Below, in pieces: positions 52,992 through 62,521 of a stretch of DNA of 64,000 nucleotides. A model generated the notes under the pieces. It had not been told where the DNA came from. It searched no databases and saw only the letters and a program-made list of their open reading frames with translations. The DNA comes from Ideonella sp. GTDB taxonomy: Bacteria; Pseudomonadota; Gammaproteobacteria; Burkholderiales; Burkholderiaceae_C. Position 1 is the first letter of the stretch; each line of letters begins with the position of its first letter. The translations under genes and the position numbers were made by a program. Location of the stretch: NCBI RefSeq assembly GCF_016702655.1, contig NZ_JADJDO010000006.1:162887-226886 (forward strand), read 5' to 3'.

Positions 52992-53714
52992 TCAGGCCGC
53001 GCGGCGCGCGAAGACCAGGTCCCACACGCCGTGGCCGAGCGCGACGCCGCGCGCCTCGAACTTGGTCAGTGGCCGATAGGCCGGGCGCGGCGCGTAGCCG
53101 GCCGCGGTGTTGGCCAGCAGCGGCTCGGCCGTGAGCACGGCGAGCATCTGCTCGGCATAGGGCTGCCAGTCGGTCGCGCAGTGCAGCGTGCCGCCCGGCG
53201 CAAGGCGCTGCGCGAGCGCGCCGACGAACGCGCTCTGGAGCAGGCGCCGCTTGTGGTGGCGCTTCTTCGGCCAGGGGTCGGGAAAGAACACATGGATGCC
53301 CGAGAGCGACCTGGGCGCGATCATCTGCGCGAGTACCTCGACCGCATCGTGCTGCACGATGCGCACATTCGTCAGGCCGAGTTCGTCGATCCGGCGCAGC
53401 AGCGCGCCGACGCCTGGCGGGTGAACCTCGACGCCGATGAAGTCGGTGCCCGGCATCTGCTGCGCAATCGCCGCCGTGGCCTGGCCCATGCCGAAGCCGA
53501 TCTCGAGCACGACCGGCGCCTGGCGGCCGAAGGTCGCCCGATAGTCGAGCACCGCTGGCGAGAACGGCAGCACGAAGCGCGGCCCGAGTTCGTGCAGTGC
53601 GCGCTCCTGCCCGCTGCCCATGCGGCCGGCGCGCAGCACGAAGCTGCGCACGGGGCGGCGGGGCGGCTGCGGCGGGGGGGCGTTCATCGCGGGCGGGCGT
53701 TGCGGGGCGCGCAT
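52992..53714 (-). CDS. trmB: tRNA (guanine-N7-)-methyltransferase TrmB
   Basis: A 240-residue enzyme that makes m7G46 in tRNA. SAM motif EIGFGMGQATAAIAQ, FIGVEVHPPGV and the catalytic-region FFPDPWPKKRHHKRRL are all typical. Two starts are possible: 53714 (GAGG 11 bases upstream) or 53687 (no site). The first 30 residues are Pro/Arg-rich and variable in either case. Confidence 0.94.
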   Translation of the reverse strand: MRAPQRPPAMNAPPPQPPRRPVRSFVLRAGRMGSGQERALHELGPRFVLPFSPAVLDYRATFGRQAPVVLEIGFGMGQATAAIAQQMPGTDFIGVEVHPPGVGALLRRIDELGLTNVRIVQHDAVEVLAQMIAPRSLSGIHVFFPDPWPKKRHHKRRLLQSAFVGALAQRLAPGGTLHCATDWQPYAEQMLAVLTAEPLLANTAAGYAPRPAYRPLTKFEARGVALGHGVWDLVFARRAA

Positions 53715-53868
53715 TGTCGCCCAAGCCTCGCCGGCCCCGCGGCCGGGAGCGGGAGAGTGGCCGCGCGCTGATCGGCGTCATGCCCGAGGCTGCGCCGGGC
53801 TTGACGAGACACGCGCGCAGAGGCGATACCTGCACCTGTGCATCTACCAGCGGACGGAGAACCCTGTC

Positions 53869-54891
53869 ATGAGCCTTGAAACCGAACTCGCAGCCACGGT
53901 CGAGGCCATCGTGAGGCCCGGTCGCGGCATCCTTGCCGCCGACGAGAGCGCGCCGACGATCGCCAAGCGCTTCAAGGCGATCGGCGTCGAGTCGACGGCC
54001 GAGAACCGCAATGCCTACCGCGAGCTGCTGCTCGCGACCCCCGGCCTGGGCGAGTTCATCAGCGGCGTGATCCTGTTCGAGGAGACGCTCGCGCAACGCG
54101 CTGCCGACGGCACGCCGCTGGCGCAACTCGCCGCGCGCCAGGGCATCGTGCCCGGCATCAAGGTCGACGCCGGCAAGATCGCGCTCGCGCGGGCGCCGGG
54201 CGACGAGATCACGCAGGGCCTGGACGGGCTCGCGCAGCGGCTCGCGGGCTACAAGGCTCAGGGGGCGCGCTTTGCCAAATGGCGCGCGGTCTACAACGTG
54301 TCGGCCGCGCTGCCCGGCCGGCTCGCGATCGAGGCCAACGCCGACTCGCTGGCGCGCTACGCGGCGATCTGCCAGGAGCAGGGCGTGGTGCCGATCGTCG
54401 AGCCCGAGGTGCTGATGGACGGCGCACACACCATCGAGCGCTGCGCCGAGGTCACCGAGGCGGTGCTGCACGAGGTCTTCCACGCGCTGCACCGGCACGG
54501 CGTCGTGCTCGAGCACATGCTGCTCAAGCCGAGCATGGTCATCCCGGGCAAGGCGCATCCGCAGCGCGCCGCGCCGGCCGAAGTCGCCGCGCAGACGCTG
54601 CGCGTCATGCGGCGCTGCGTGCCGGCGGCCGTGCCGGGGCTGTTCTTCCTCTCCGGCGGCCAGACGCCGGCCGAAGCGACGGCCAATCTGGATGCGATCA
54701 ACCGTGCCGGCGCGCAGCCCTGGGCGTTGAGCTTCTCGTATGGCCGCGCGCTGCAGGAGCCTGCGCTGAAGGCCTGGCAGGGCCAGGCCGCCAACGGCGC
54801 CCGGACGCAGCAGGCGCTGCTCGTGCGCGCGCGCCTGAACGGCGCCGCGCGCGACGGGCGTTACGACGCGGCGATGGAACCTGCGGCGTGA
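53869..54891 (+). CDS. fructose-bisphosphate aldolase class I
   Basis: A 340-residue Schiff-base aldolase. VRPGRGILAADESAPTIAKR at the N-terminus, KWRAVYNV, and the active-site lysine in MLLKPSMVIPGK identify the class I eukaryote-like type. It splits fructose-1,6-bisphosphate to triose phosphates. The ATG follows CGGAGAACCCTGTC. Many Burkholderiales use a class II enzyme, so this may be a second aldolase. An inverted repeat at 54900-54921 (CGCTCGCC/GGCGAGCG) after the stop may end the transcript, though it lacks a T-run. Confidence 0.94.
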   Translation: MSLETELAATVEAIVRPGRGILAADESAPTIAKRFKAIGVESTAENRNAYRELLLATPGLGEFISGVILFEETLAQRAADGTPLAQLAARQGIVPGIKVDAGKIALARAPGDEITQGLDGLAQRLAGYKAQGARFAKWRAVYNVSAALPGRLAIEANADSLARYAAICQEQGVVPIVEPEVLMDGAHTIERCAEVTEAVLHEVFHALHRHGVVLEHMLLKPSMVIPGKAHPQRAAPAEVAAQTLRVMRRCVPAAVPGLFFLSGGQTPAEATANLDAINRAGAQPWALSFSYGRALQEPALKAWQGQAANGARTQQALLVRARLNGAARDGRYDAAMEPAA

Positions 54892-54970
54892 CGACACCCC
54901 GCTCGCCGGATACGGCGAGCGACCCTCCGCGAGGGTAGGGCCTTGCTTGGGGCGGCCCGGCGCGGCGGCC

Positions 54971-56338
54971 CTAGAGCGAGGCGCCGACGACGCGCGCCGG
55001 GGTGCGCATCAGCACAAATTCTTCGGCCGCGGTCGGGTGCACCGCGAGCGTGCGGTCGAACTGCGCCTTGGTCGCGCCGCAGGTGAGCGCGACGGCCAGG
55101 CTCTGCACGATCTCGGGTGCGTCGGCGCCGATCATGTGCAGCGCGAGCACGCGCTCGGTGGCCGCATCGACGAGCAGTTTCATGTAGCTGCGCTCGGCGC
55201 CGCCGAAGAAGGCCTGCTTCATCGGCCGGAAGTCGGACTCGTAGACCTTCAGCGCATGGCCGGCGGCGAGCGCCTCGGACTCGGTCGGCCCGATGGTCGC
55301 GATCGGCGGGATCATGAACACGGCACTCGCGACGAGTTCCAGGTCGAGTTCGCTCACCTCGCTGCCGAACAGGGTGTCGGCTAGCGCGCGCCCCTCGGCG
55401 ATCGCGACCGGCGTCAGGTTTCTGCGGTCGGTCGCGTCGCCGATCGCGTGCACGCCGGCCACCGGCGTGTGGCCACGCGCATCGACCGGCACCGCGCCCT
55501 TCGCGCCGAGCGTCAGGCCGACGCTCTCGAGCCCGAGGCCGCGCGTGTTCGGCCTGCGCCCGGTGGCGTTGAGCACGAACGCGAAGTCGTGCTCGCTGCC
55601 GTCGGGAAGCGTCAGCCGCAGCTGCGTGCCGCGTGGCTGCACCAGCCGCGGCGCGCCTCCCGGATGCAATGCCACGCCGGCCGTCTGCAGCGCGAGCGCG
55701 GCGCGCGTGCGCAGGTCCTCGTCGAAGCCGCGCAGCGGCAGCCGGTCGCGGTAGAAAAGGCTCACCGCGACGCCCAGGCGCGCCAGGATGGCCGCGAACT
55801 CGACCGCGATGTAGCCGCCGCCGACGATCGCCGCGCGCTCGGGCAGGGTGGCGAGGTCGAGCAGGTCGTCGGAGGTCGCGGCAAGCTCGATGCCGGGGAT
55901 GCTGTCGCGCACCGGCGCCGCGCCGGTCGCGACGAGGATGTGACGCGCGCCCAGGCTGCGCTCGCCGACCGTCACGCAGTTCGGCCCTGCCACACGCCCC
56001 CAGCCCTCGAACAGTTCGACCCCGCCATCGGCCAGCAGCTTGCGGTAGACGCCCTCGAGGCGCGCGGTCTCGGCCGCCTTGGCCGCTGCCCAGCGCGGCA
56101 TCTCGAAGCGCGAGGCGCCGACCGACCAGCCATAGCCCTGCGCCTCCTGCAGGGCATCGCCGTATTGGGCCGCGTACATCATGAGCTTCTTGGGTACGCA
56201 GCCGCGGATGACGCAGGTGCCGCCGACGCGGCTGCCCTCGACGATGGCAACGCGCGCGCCGTGCGCCGCGGCGCGGCGCGACGCGGCAACGCCGCCCGAA
56301 CCGGCGCCGAGGACGATCAGATCGAAGTCGCTGCTCAT
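54971..56338 (-). CDS. gor: glutathione-disulfide reductase
   Basis: A 455-residue FAD/NADPH flavoprotein. FAD motif LIVLGAGSGGVAASRRAA, redox-active disulfide GGTCVIRGCVPKK, NADPH motif AIVGGGYIAVEFAAIL and the C-terminal catalytic VHPTAAEEFVLMRT are all present. It keeps glutathione reduced. It is divergent from ligA, sharing a short region with a REP-like palindrome. Confidence 0.94.
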   Translation of the reverse strand: MSSDFDLIVLGAGSGGVAASRRAAAHGARVAIVEGSRVGGTCVIRGCVPKKLMMYAAQYGDALQEAQGYGWSVGASRFEMPRWAAAKAAETARLEGVYRKLLADGGVELFEGWGRVAGPNCVTVGERSLGARHILVATGAAPVRDSIPGIELAATSDDLLDLATLPERAAIVGGGYIAVEFAAILARLGVAVSLFYRDRLPLRGFDEDLRTRAALALQTAGVALHPGGAPRLVQPRGTQLRLTLPDGSEHDFAFVLNATGRRPNTRGLGLESVGLTLGAKGAVPVDARGHTPVAGVHAIGDATDRRNLTPVAIAEGRALADTLFGSEVSELDLELVASAVFMIPPIATIGPTESEALAAGHALKVYESDFRPMKQAFFGGAERSYMKLLVDAATERVLALHMIGADAPEIVQSLAVALTCGATKAQFDRTLAVHPTAAEEFVLMRTPARVVGASL

Positions 56339-56362
56339 ACCTATCCTTTGCGGGGCCAGCGC

Positions 56363-56384
56363 CGGGCCGCTCCCAAGCGGCCCG
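56363..56384. repeat. REP-like palindrome between gor and ligA
   Basis: A perfect 9-bp stem CGGGCCGCT/AGCGGCCCG with loop CCCA, followed by CACCCCCGCGGGGGGTGGC, which can form a second hairpin. It is in a divergent intergenic region and resembles short dispersed palindromes of high-GC genomes; it is a different type from the repeats near flhDC and fliA. Confidence 0.6.
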
Positions 56385-56448
56385 CACCCCCGCGGGGGGT
56401 GGCAGCGGTACTCCGCCGCCGGGGGCAGTCATTACGGGCTCGTGGACA

Positions 56449-58515
56449 ATGTCGCACATGTCCGCCGACCGTGCCACCGCACCCGCCGAAGCTTGCTTGC
56501 GCGCGGCGCAATTGCGCGCCGCGCTGCAGCACCACGCGCGCGCCTACTACGTCTACGACGCCCCGGAGATCCCCGACGCCGAGTACGACCGTCTGTACCA
56601 GGAACTCGAGGCGCTCGAGGCCGAATGGCCCGCGCTCGTAACGCCCGATTCGCCGACGCGGCGCGTGATCGGCGCCGTGCTCGAGGGTTTTGCGCCGGTG
56701 CGTCATGCGGTCGCCATGCTCTCGATCCGCACCGAGACCGACACCACGCCGGGCGGTGCGATCGCCTTCGACGCGCGCGTGCGGCGCGAACTCGAACTCG
56801 GCGCCGACGCACTGCCGGTCGAATACGCTGCCGAGCTCAAGTTCGACGGCCTCGCGATCAACCTGCGCTACGAGCAGGGCCTGCTCGTGCAGGCGGCGAC
56901 GCGCGGCGACGGCGAGACCGGCGAGGACGTGACGGGCAACATCCGCACCGTGCACGCGATACCGCTGCGCCTGGCCGGCTGCGACGCGCCGGTGCTCGAG
57001 GTGCGCGGCGAGGTCTACATGCGCCGCGCCGACTTCGAGGCGCTCAACGAACGCCAGCGCGCAGCCGGCGCCAAGACCTTCGTCAACCCGCGCAACGCCG
57101 CCGCGGGCGCGGTGCGCCAGCTCGACCCGGGCATCGCTGCGCAGCGGCCGCTGTCGTTCTTCGCCTACGGCGTGGGCGAGGTGCAGGGCTGGGAGCTCCC
57201 GGCCACGCACGCCGGGCTGCTCGACGCGTTGCAACGGCTCGGCGTCCCAGTCTGTGCCGACCGCGCGGTGGTGCAGGGGCCGCAGGGGCTCGTCGATTTC
57301 CACCGCGCGATGGGCGTGAGGCGCGACGCGCTGCCCTTCGACATCGATGGTGTCGTGTACAAGGTCAACGCGCGCGCGCTGCAGCAGCGTCTCGGCTTCG
57401 TCTCGCGCGAGCCGCGCTGGGCGGTGGCGCACAAGTACCCGGCGCAGGAGCAGACCACCACGCTGCTCGGCATCGACGTCCAGGTCGGGCGCACCGGCAA
57501 GCTGACGCCGGTGGCGCGGCTGCAGCCGGTGTTCGTCGGCGGCACGACGGTCAGCAACGCGACGCTGCACAACCTGTTCGAGCTGCGCCGCAAGGGTGTG
57601 CGTGTCGGCGACAGCGTGATCGTGCGCCGGGCCGGTGACGTGATCCCGGAAGTCGTCGGCCGCATCGTCGCCCCGCGGGCGGGCTATGTGCCCAACTTTC
57701 GCATGCCGCGCGAGTGCCCGGTGTGCGCGAGCCGCGTCGTGCGCGAGAAGGGGGCGATGGACCATCGCTGCTCGGGCGGCCTGTACTGCCCCGCGCAGCG
57801 CAAGCAGGCGCTCCTGCACTTTGCCGGCCGGCGTGCGATGGACATCGAGGGCCTCGGCGACAAGCTCGTCGAGCAGCTCGTCGACGGCGGCGCGATCCGC
57901 ACCCTGCCCGAGCTCTACAAGCTCGGCGCGGCCGAGCTCGCGGCGCTCGATCGCATGGCCGACAAGAGTGCGGCCAATGTCGTCGCCGCGCTGGCCCGCA
58001 GCAAGCGCACGACGCTGGCGCGCTTTCTCTACGCACTCGGTATCCGCCAGGTCGGCGAGACGACGGCCAAGGACATCGCACGCCACTTCGGCTCCATCGA
58101 CGCGCTGATGGACGCGAGTCTCGAGCAGTTGCAGCAGGTGAGCGACGTCGGCCCGGTGGTCGCGCAGAGCATCCGCACCTTCTTCGACCAGCCGCACAAC
58201 CGCGAGGTGATCGAGCAGTTGCGCGCGGCCGGCATCACCTGGGACGAATCGGCGCCTGCCCCCGCTGCCGCGCAAGCGCTCGCCGGCCGGACGCTGGTGC
58301 TGACCGGCACCCTGCCGACGCTGTCGCGAGACGCGGCGCGCGAGATGATCGAGGCTGCGGGCGGCAAGGTGGCCGGGTCGGTGTCGAAGAAGACTTCCTA
58401 CGTGGTCGCCGGCGCCGAGGCCGGCGCCAAGCTCGACAAGGCGCGCGAGCTTGGCGTCGAGGTGCTCGACGAGGCCACGCTGATGCTATTGCTTGACGGA
58501 GAAGTCCGGCCATGA
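56449..58515 (+). CDS. ligA: NAD+-dependent DNA ligase LigA
   Basis: A 688-residue ligase, normal length. The Ia domain (YYVYDAPEIPDAEYDRLYQE), the adenylated lysine in AELKFDGLAINLRYE, the OB fold, the four-cysteine zinc finger (CPVCASRV and CSGGLYCPAQ), helix-hairpin-helix repeats and a C-terminal BRCT domain (LAGRTLVLTGTLPTLSR) are in order. Essential for joining Okazaki fragments. An alternative start three codons inward (56458) is equally possible. It overlaps def by 4 bp. Confidence 0.96.
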   Translation: MSHMSADRATAPAEACLRAAQLRAALQHHARAYYVYDAPEIPDAEYDRLYQELEALEAEWPALVTPDSPTRRVIGAVLEGFAPVRHAVAMLSIRTETDTTPGGAIAFDARVRRELELGADALPVEYAAELKFDGLAINLRYEQGLLVQAATRGDGETGEDVTGNIRTVHAIPLRLAGCDAPVLEVRGEVYMRRADFEALNERQRAAGAKTFVNPRNAAAGAVRQLDPGIAAQRPLSFFAYGVGEVQGWELPATHAGLLDALQRLGVPVCADRAVVQGPQGLVDFHRAMGVRRDALPFDIDGVVYKVNARALQQRLGFVSREPRWAVAHKYPAQEQTTTLLGIDVQVGRTGKLTPVARLQPVFVGGTTVSNATLHNLFELRRKGVRVGDSVIVRRAGDVIPEVVGRIVAPRAGYVPNFRMPRECPVCASRVVREKGAMDHRCSGGLYCPAQRKQALLHFAGRRAMDIEGLGDKLVEQLVDGGAIRTLPELYKLGAAELAALDRMADKSAANVVAALARSKRTTLARFLYALGIRQVGETTAKDIARHFGSIDALMDASLEQLQQVSDVGPVVAQSIRTFFDQPHNREVIEQLRAAGITWDESAPAPAAAQALAGRTLVLTGTLPTLSRDAAREMIEAAGGKVAGSVSKKTSYVVAGAEAGAKLDKARELGVEVLDEATLMLLLDGEVRP

Positions 58516-59048
58516 CGGTGCGAGAGATCCTGAAGATGGGCGATGCGCGCCTGCTGCGCGTCGCGGCGCCTGTGCAGCGTTTCGACACGCCCGAATTGCA
58601 CGCGCTGATCGCCGACATGTTCGACACCATGGAGGCGGCCAACGGCGCCGGCCTGGCGGCGCCGCAGATCGGCGTCGACCTGCAGTTGGTGATCTTCGGC
58701 TTCGCGACCAACGAGCGCTATCCCGACGCGCCGGCGGTGCCGCGCACGGTGCTGATCAACCCGCTGATCACGCCGCTCGGCAGCGAGGAAGAGTCGGGTT
58801 GGGAGGGCTGCCTGTCGGTGCCCGGGCTGCGCGGCGTGGTGCCCCGCCTTGCCCGCATCCGCTACCAGGGCTTCGATCCGCTGGGCAAGGCGATCGACCG
58901 CGAGGCCGAAGGCTTCCACGCCCGCGTCGTGCAGCACGAGTGCGACCACCTGATCGGGCGCCTGTACCCGACGCGGATGCGCGACATGACGCAGTTCGGG
59001 TTCACGAGCGTGCTGTTTCCCGACGTTGTCGAAGGGCAGGACGAGTGA
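58512..59048 (+). CDS. def: peptide deformylase
   Basis: A 178-residue metallo-enzyme removing the formyl group from new proteins. Its three signatures are intact: NGAGLAAPQIG, EGCLSVPGL (metal Cys) and VVQHECDHLIG (HExxH). It is coupled to ligA (ATGA). This is not next to fmt, where the main def usually lies, so it may be a second copy. Confidence 0.94.
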   Translation: MTVREILKMGDARLLRVAAPVQRFDTPELHALIADMFDTMEAANGAGLAAPQIGVDLQLVIFGFATNERYPDAPAVPRTVLINPLITPLGSEEESGWEGCLSVPGLRGVVPRLARIRYQGFDPLGKAIDREAEGFHARVVQHECDHLIGRLYPTRMRDMTQFGFTSVLFPDVVEGQDE

Positions 59049-59187
59049 AGGCGCGCGCAGGCCGGGCCGGCGCGGGGTTATTGCGGCCTGGCGCGATGGC
59101 GCGTCAGCCAAACCGCGCGCAGCGGCGTTAGAGGCGCAGGTCGCTGCGTCCGAGCGGCGGCCGGACCTGCAATCGAAGGAGCCCTTC

Positions 59188-61137
59188 GTGGCCACTCTCG
59201 CCCGTTGGTGGCAGCGCGTACTGTTCGCGCTGCTGATGCTCACCGCCCTGCCGGCCTCCGCGCAGGACGACCCGCCCGGCCGCGTCGGCCGCATCGCCGA
59301 GATGCAGGGCCAGGTGTGGGTCTACGACCTCGAATCGGCAGACTGGATCGCCGCGGTGCGCAACCGGCCGCTGACGACGGGTGATCGGGTCGCGACCGAC
59401 GGCGACGGGCGTGCCGAGTTGCGCATCGGTTCGAGCACGATCCGGCTCGCGGCGAGCAGCGAAGTCGACTTCCTGCAGATCGACGACGAGCATGTGCGCG
59501 TGCAGTTGCACGAGGGCCGGATGGCACTGCGCCTGCGCTCGCACGAGGCGGCGCGCGAGTTCGAGCTCGTGAGCGCCGAAGGGCGCTTCAAGCCCGAGCG
59601 TGCCGGGCGCTACCGCATGGACCGGATCGACGCGACGACGAGCGTCACGGTCTGGAGCGGGCAGTTGATCTTCCAGGCGCCGGACAACGCGGCGACCGTG
59701 ATCGCCGGGCAGCGCGCCGACATCGAGCAGGTCGATGGCCGCACCCGGTACACGCTGCTGCAACCGGCGCGCGATGACTTCGCCGACGAGGTCGCTGCCG
59801 CTGAAGCCGCGGCCGAGCGCAGCGTCTCGACGACGCGCTACGTCTCGCCCGAGATGACCGGCGCCGAGGTGCTCGACGGCCATGGCCGCTGGGTCAACGA
59901 TGTCGACCACGGCGCGCTGTGGATACCGCGCGCGGTCGCTCCGGGCTGGGCGCCGTATCGCTACGGCCATTGGGCCTTCATCCGCCCCTGGGGCTGGACC
60001 TGGGTCGACGACGCGCCCTGGGGATTTGCGCCGTTCCACTACGGGCGCTGGGTGTTCTGGCGCAACGCCTGGTGCTGGGCACCCGGGCGCTGGGTCGCGC
60101 GGCCGGTGTTCGCGCCGGCGCTCGTGGGCTGGGTCGGCGCGCCGCTCGCGGGCGTATCGATCTCGATCAACATCGGCCCGAGCGTCGGCTGGTTCCCGCT
60201 CGGCCCGCGCGAAGTCTACGTGCCGCCCTACCGCGTGACGCCACACTATGTGCGCAACGTGAACGTGACCCACGTGACCAACATCACCAACGTGACGCAG
60301 ATCATCAACAGCCCGAACACGGTGGTGCAGCAGACCACCTACATGCATCGCGGCGCGCCGCACGCGGTGACGGTCGTGCCGGTCAACGTGGTCAGCGGGC
60401 GCAAGCCGGTGGCGCCTGCGCGTGTGCAGTTGACCGACCCGAACCCCGCGAATCCGGCCGAACGCAGGCTGGCGCTGTCGGCCCGGGCGCCCGTGACGGC
60501 GGCGCCGCCGGTGCCGGCACCGACGGTTGCCTCAGGCCTGGTGCCCGGGCCGCGCCCGAAGGTCGGCCCGAGGCCGGTTGCCGTGCCCGGCGCCGCGATG
60601 CCCGCAGCACAGTCTGTGGCCGCACAGCCCGCCAACGCGGCTGTCGTGCCTGCACCGGTCAAACCTGCGCCGCAGAGCGTCGCGCCTGCACCCGCCAGGC
60701 CCGCGCCGCCGATGGTCGCGCCCGCGCCGGTCAATCCAGCGCCGCCATTCGTCGTGCCCGCTCCCGCCAGGCCCGCGCCGCCGGTCGTCGTGCCCGCTCC
60801 CGCCAAGCCCGCGCCGCCCGTCGTCGCGCCAGCGCTTGCGCCGCCTCGGCCGGCGGTGGCTGCGCCGCAACCGGTACAGGGGTTGGCGCCGACACAGGCC
60901 GCTGCGCCGGCACCCAAGCCGAGGCCGGTGCCGCCGCCGCGCGCGGTGCAGCCCGCTCCGGCTCCTAGGGTAGCCGCAGCGCCGCCAGTTGCGCCGCCAG
61001 CCGCCGCTGCGCAGCCAGTTGCGCCCGGCGCGACCCCGCCACCGGCCGCTGCGGCCAAGCCCGCGCCGCCCGCGCCTCGCCCACAGGGCAAGGACGAGCC
61101 GCGCGAGAACGGCAATCCGAAGAGCGAGCGTCGCTGA
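59188..61137 (+). CDS. secreted FecR/DUF6600-like protein with Pro/Ala repeat tail
   Basis: A 649-residue protein with a signal peptide (VLFALLMLTALPASAQ). A FecR-like beta domain (RIAEMQGQVWVYDLE, LTTGDRVATDGDGRAELRIG) is followed by a Trp/Tyr-rich middle (YRYGHWAFIRPWGWTWVDDA, APFHYGRWVFWR) of the DUF6600 type, and by a 240-residue Pro/Ala tail with five 12-residue repeats. Probably a periplasmic or surface protein with a wall-spanning arm; function unknown. The start is the GTG at 59188 behind AAGGAGCCCTTC; the longer frame to 59026 has no signal peptide. Confidence 0.85.
   Translation: MATLARWWQRVLFALLMLTALPASAQDDPPGRVGRIAEMQGQVWVYDLESADWIAAVRNRPLTTGDRVATDGDGRAELRIGSSTIRLAASSEVDFLQIDDEHVRVQLHEGRMALRLRSHEAAREFELVSAEGRFKPERAGRYRMDRIDATTSVTVWSGQLIFQAPDNAATVIAGQRADIEQVDGRTRYTLLQPARDDFADEVAAAEAAAERSVSTTRYVSPEMTGAEVLDGHGRWVNDVDHGALWIPRAVAPGWAPYRYGHWAFIRPWGWTWVDDAPWGFAPFHYGRWVFWRNAWCWAPGRWVARPVFAPALVGWVGAPLAGVSISINIGPSVGWFPLGPREVYVPPYRVTPHYVRNVNVTHVTNITNVTQIINSPNTVVQQTTYMHRGAPHAVTVVPVNVVSGRKPVAPARVQLTDPNPANPAERRLALSARAPVTAAPPVPAPTVASGLVPGPRPKVGPRPVAVPGAAMPAAQSVAAQPANAAVVPAPVKPAPQSVAPAPARPAPPMVAPAPVNPAPPFVVPAPARPAPPVVVPAPAKPAPPVVAPALAPPRPAVAAPQPVQGLAPTQAAAPAPKPRPVPPPRAVQPAPAPRVAAAPPVAPPAAAAQPVAPGATPPPAAAAKPAPPAPRPQGKDEPRENGNPKSERR
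60643..60822 (+). repeat. five tandem 36-bp repeats (VxPAPxxPAPPx)
   Basis: Five 36-bp units from 60643 encode VVPAPVKPAPQS, VAPAPARPAPPM, VAPAPVNPAPPF, VVPAPARPAPPV and VVPAPAKPAPPV. A partial sixth follows. Units four and five are nearly identical, pointing to recent slippage or unequal exchange. Confidence 0.85.
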
Positions 61138-61144
61138 GCCGGTT

Positions 61145-61798
61145 CTATCGCAGCAGCGGCTGCAACCCGGCCCAGACGTTGTCGAGCATCGTTGCCTGGG
61201 CCTGCGCGTTGGGGTGGATGCGGTCGGCCTGGAACAGCGCCTCGGCCTGCGGGCCGTCGGCCACGCCCTTGAGCAGGAACGGGACCACCGCCGCGCGCTC
61301 GGCGCGCGCGACGCTCGCAAAGAGGCCGGCAAAGTCGTCGGCGTACTTGCGGCCGTAGTTGGGCGGCACCTGCATGCCCACGAGCAGCACGCGCGCGCCG
61401 CCAGCCTGCGCGGCCTGGGTCATCGCGACCAGGTTCTCGCGCGTCATCGCCAGCGGCAGGCCGCGCAGCGCGTCGTTGCCGCCGAGTTCGAGCACGACGA
61501 CAGTAGGCTTGTAGCGCGCGAGCAGTTCGGGCAGGCGCGATCGGCCGCCCGAAGTCGTGTCGCCGCTGACGCTGGCGTTGACGACCGCCACGTCGCTGCG
61601 CTTCTGCGCTGCGAGGCGCTTCTCCAGCAGCGCGACCCAGCCGGTGCCGCGCGCCAGTCCATACTCGGCCGACATGCTGTCGCCGACGACGAGCACCGTG
61701 TGGCGCGCGCCAACGGCGGCAACGCCATCGCCCGCGGCCAGCGCCAGCGCGGCAGCCGCCCAGGCGCTACAGTGCGCCAGCCAATCGCGCCTGCGCAT
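61145..61798 (-). CDS. tesA: TesA-like SGNH arylesterase/lysophospholipase
   Basis: A 217-residue exported esterase. A signal peptide (HCSAWAAAALALAAGDGVA) precedes the SGNH blocks: VVGDSMSAEYGLA (Ser), the Gly in VNASVSGDTTSGG, LELGGNDALRGL (Asn) and DRIHPNAQAQ (Asp-His). It hydrolyses acyl esters or thioesters in the periplasm. The start at 61798 gives the better signal peptide. It is divergent from the ABC ATPase gene, the usual tesA-ybbA arrangement. Confidence 0.92.
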   Translation of the reverse strand: MRRRDWLAHCSAWAAAALALAAGDGVAAVGARHTVLVVGDSMSAEYGLARGTGWVALLEKRLAAQKRSDVAVVNASVSGDTTSGGRSRLPELLARYKPTVVVLELGGNDALRGLPLAMTRENLVAMTQAAQAGGARVLLVGMQVPPNYGRKYADDFAGLFASVARAERAAVVPFLLKGVADGPQAEALFQADRIHPNAQAQATMLDNVWAGLQPLLR

Positions 61799-61834
61799 GT
61801 GCGTCCTCGCCGTCAACATTGCCTACCCCGACCC

Positions 61835-62521
61835 ATGACCGACCCCATCATCGCCGTCGAACGCGTCACCAAGCAGGTCCGCGATTCGACGGGCCTGCTC
61901 ACGATTCTCCACGAGATCGACTTCGCGCTCGACGCGCAGGAGTCGGTCGCCATCGTCGGCGCGTCGGGCTCGGGCAAGAGCACGCTGCTCGCGATCATCG
62001 CCGGCCTGGACACGCCGACCTCGGGCACGGTGCGCATTGCCGGCATCGACCTGTTCGCGCTCGACGAGGACGCGCGCGCCGCGGTGCGCGCCGAGCGGCT
62101 GGGCTTCGTCTTCCAGAGCTTCCAGCTGCTTGCCAACCTGAACGCACTCGAGAACGTGATGCTGCCGCTCGAGTTGCAGGGCCGGCGCGACGCGCGCGCG
62201 CTCGCGACCGAGATGCTGCGCCGCGTGGGCCTGGCCGAGCGGCTGCGCCACTATCCGCGCGTGCTCTCGGGCGGCGAGCAGCAGCGCGTTGCGCTCGCGC
62301 GCGCCTTCGTGATGAAGCCGGCCGTGCTGCTCGCCGACGAGCCCACCGGCAGCCTCGACTTCGCGACCGGTGCCACGGTGATGGAGCTGATGTTCGAGCT
62401 CAATCGCGAGTCCGGCACGACGCTCGTGCTCGTGACGCACGACCGCCACATTGCCGCGCGCTGCGAGCGCCAACTGCGCATCGAAGCCGGCCGCGTCGAC
62501 ACCGGGCTGCCGGTGCTCTGA
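61835..62521 (+). CDS. YbbA-like ABC transporter ATPase
   Basis: A 228-residue ATPase of the LolD/MacB/YbbA group. Walker A VGASGSGKSTLL, Q-loop VFQSFQLL, signature LSGGEQQRVALARA, Walker B VLLADEPTGSLD and the switch His VLVTHDRH are intact. In most relatives it is followed by the large permease YbbP; here no membrane gene follows and the next recognisable gene is on the other strand, so the partner is missing from this site. Confidence 0.9.
   Translation: MTDPIIAVERVTKQVRDSTGLLTILHEIDFALDAQESVAIVGASGSGKSTLLAIIAGLDTPTSGTVRIAGIDLFALDEDARAAVRAERLGFVFQSFQLLANLNALENVMLPLELQGRRDARALATEMLRRVGLAERLRHYPRVLSGGEQQRVALARAFVMKPAVLLADEPTGSLDFATGATVMELMFELNRESGTTLVLVTHDRHIAARCERQLRIEAGRVDTGLPVL

Noticed and set aside
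54900..54935. Hairpins after the aldolase gene considered as a terminator
   Set aside because: The stems CGCTCGCC/GGCGAGCG and CCCTC/GAGGG are good, but there is no T-run, so only a structural repeat can be claimed.
60339..61115. 258-codon minus-strand ORF opposite the Pro/Ala repeat tail
   Set aside because: Its Gly/Ala-rich product is the antisense of the repeats; no start site or domain supports it.
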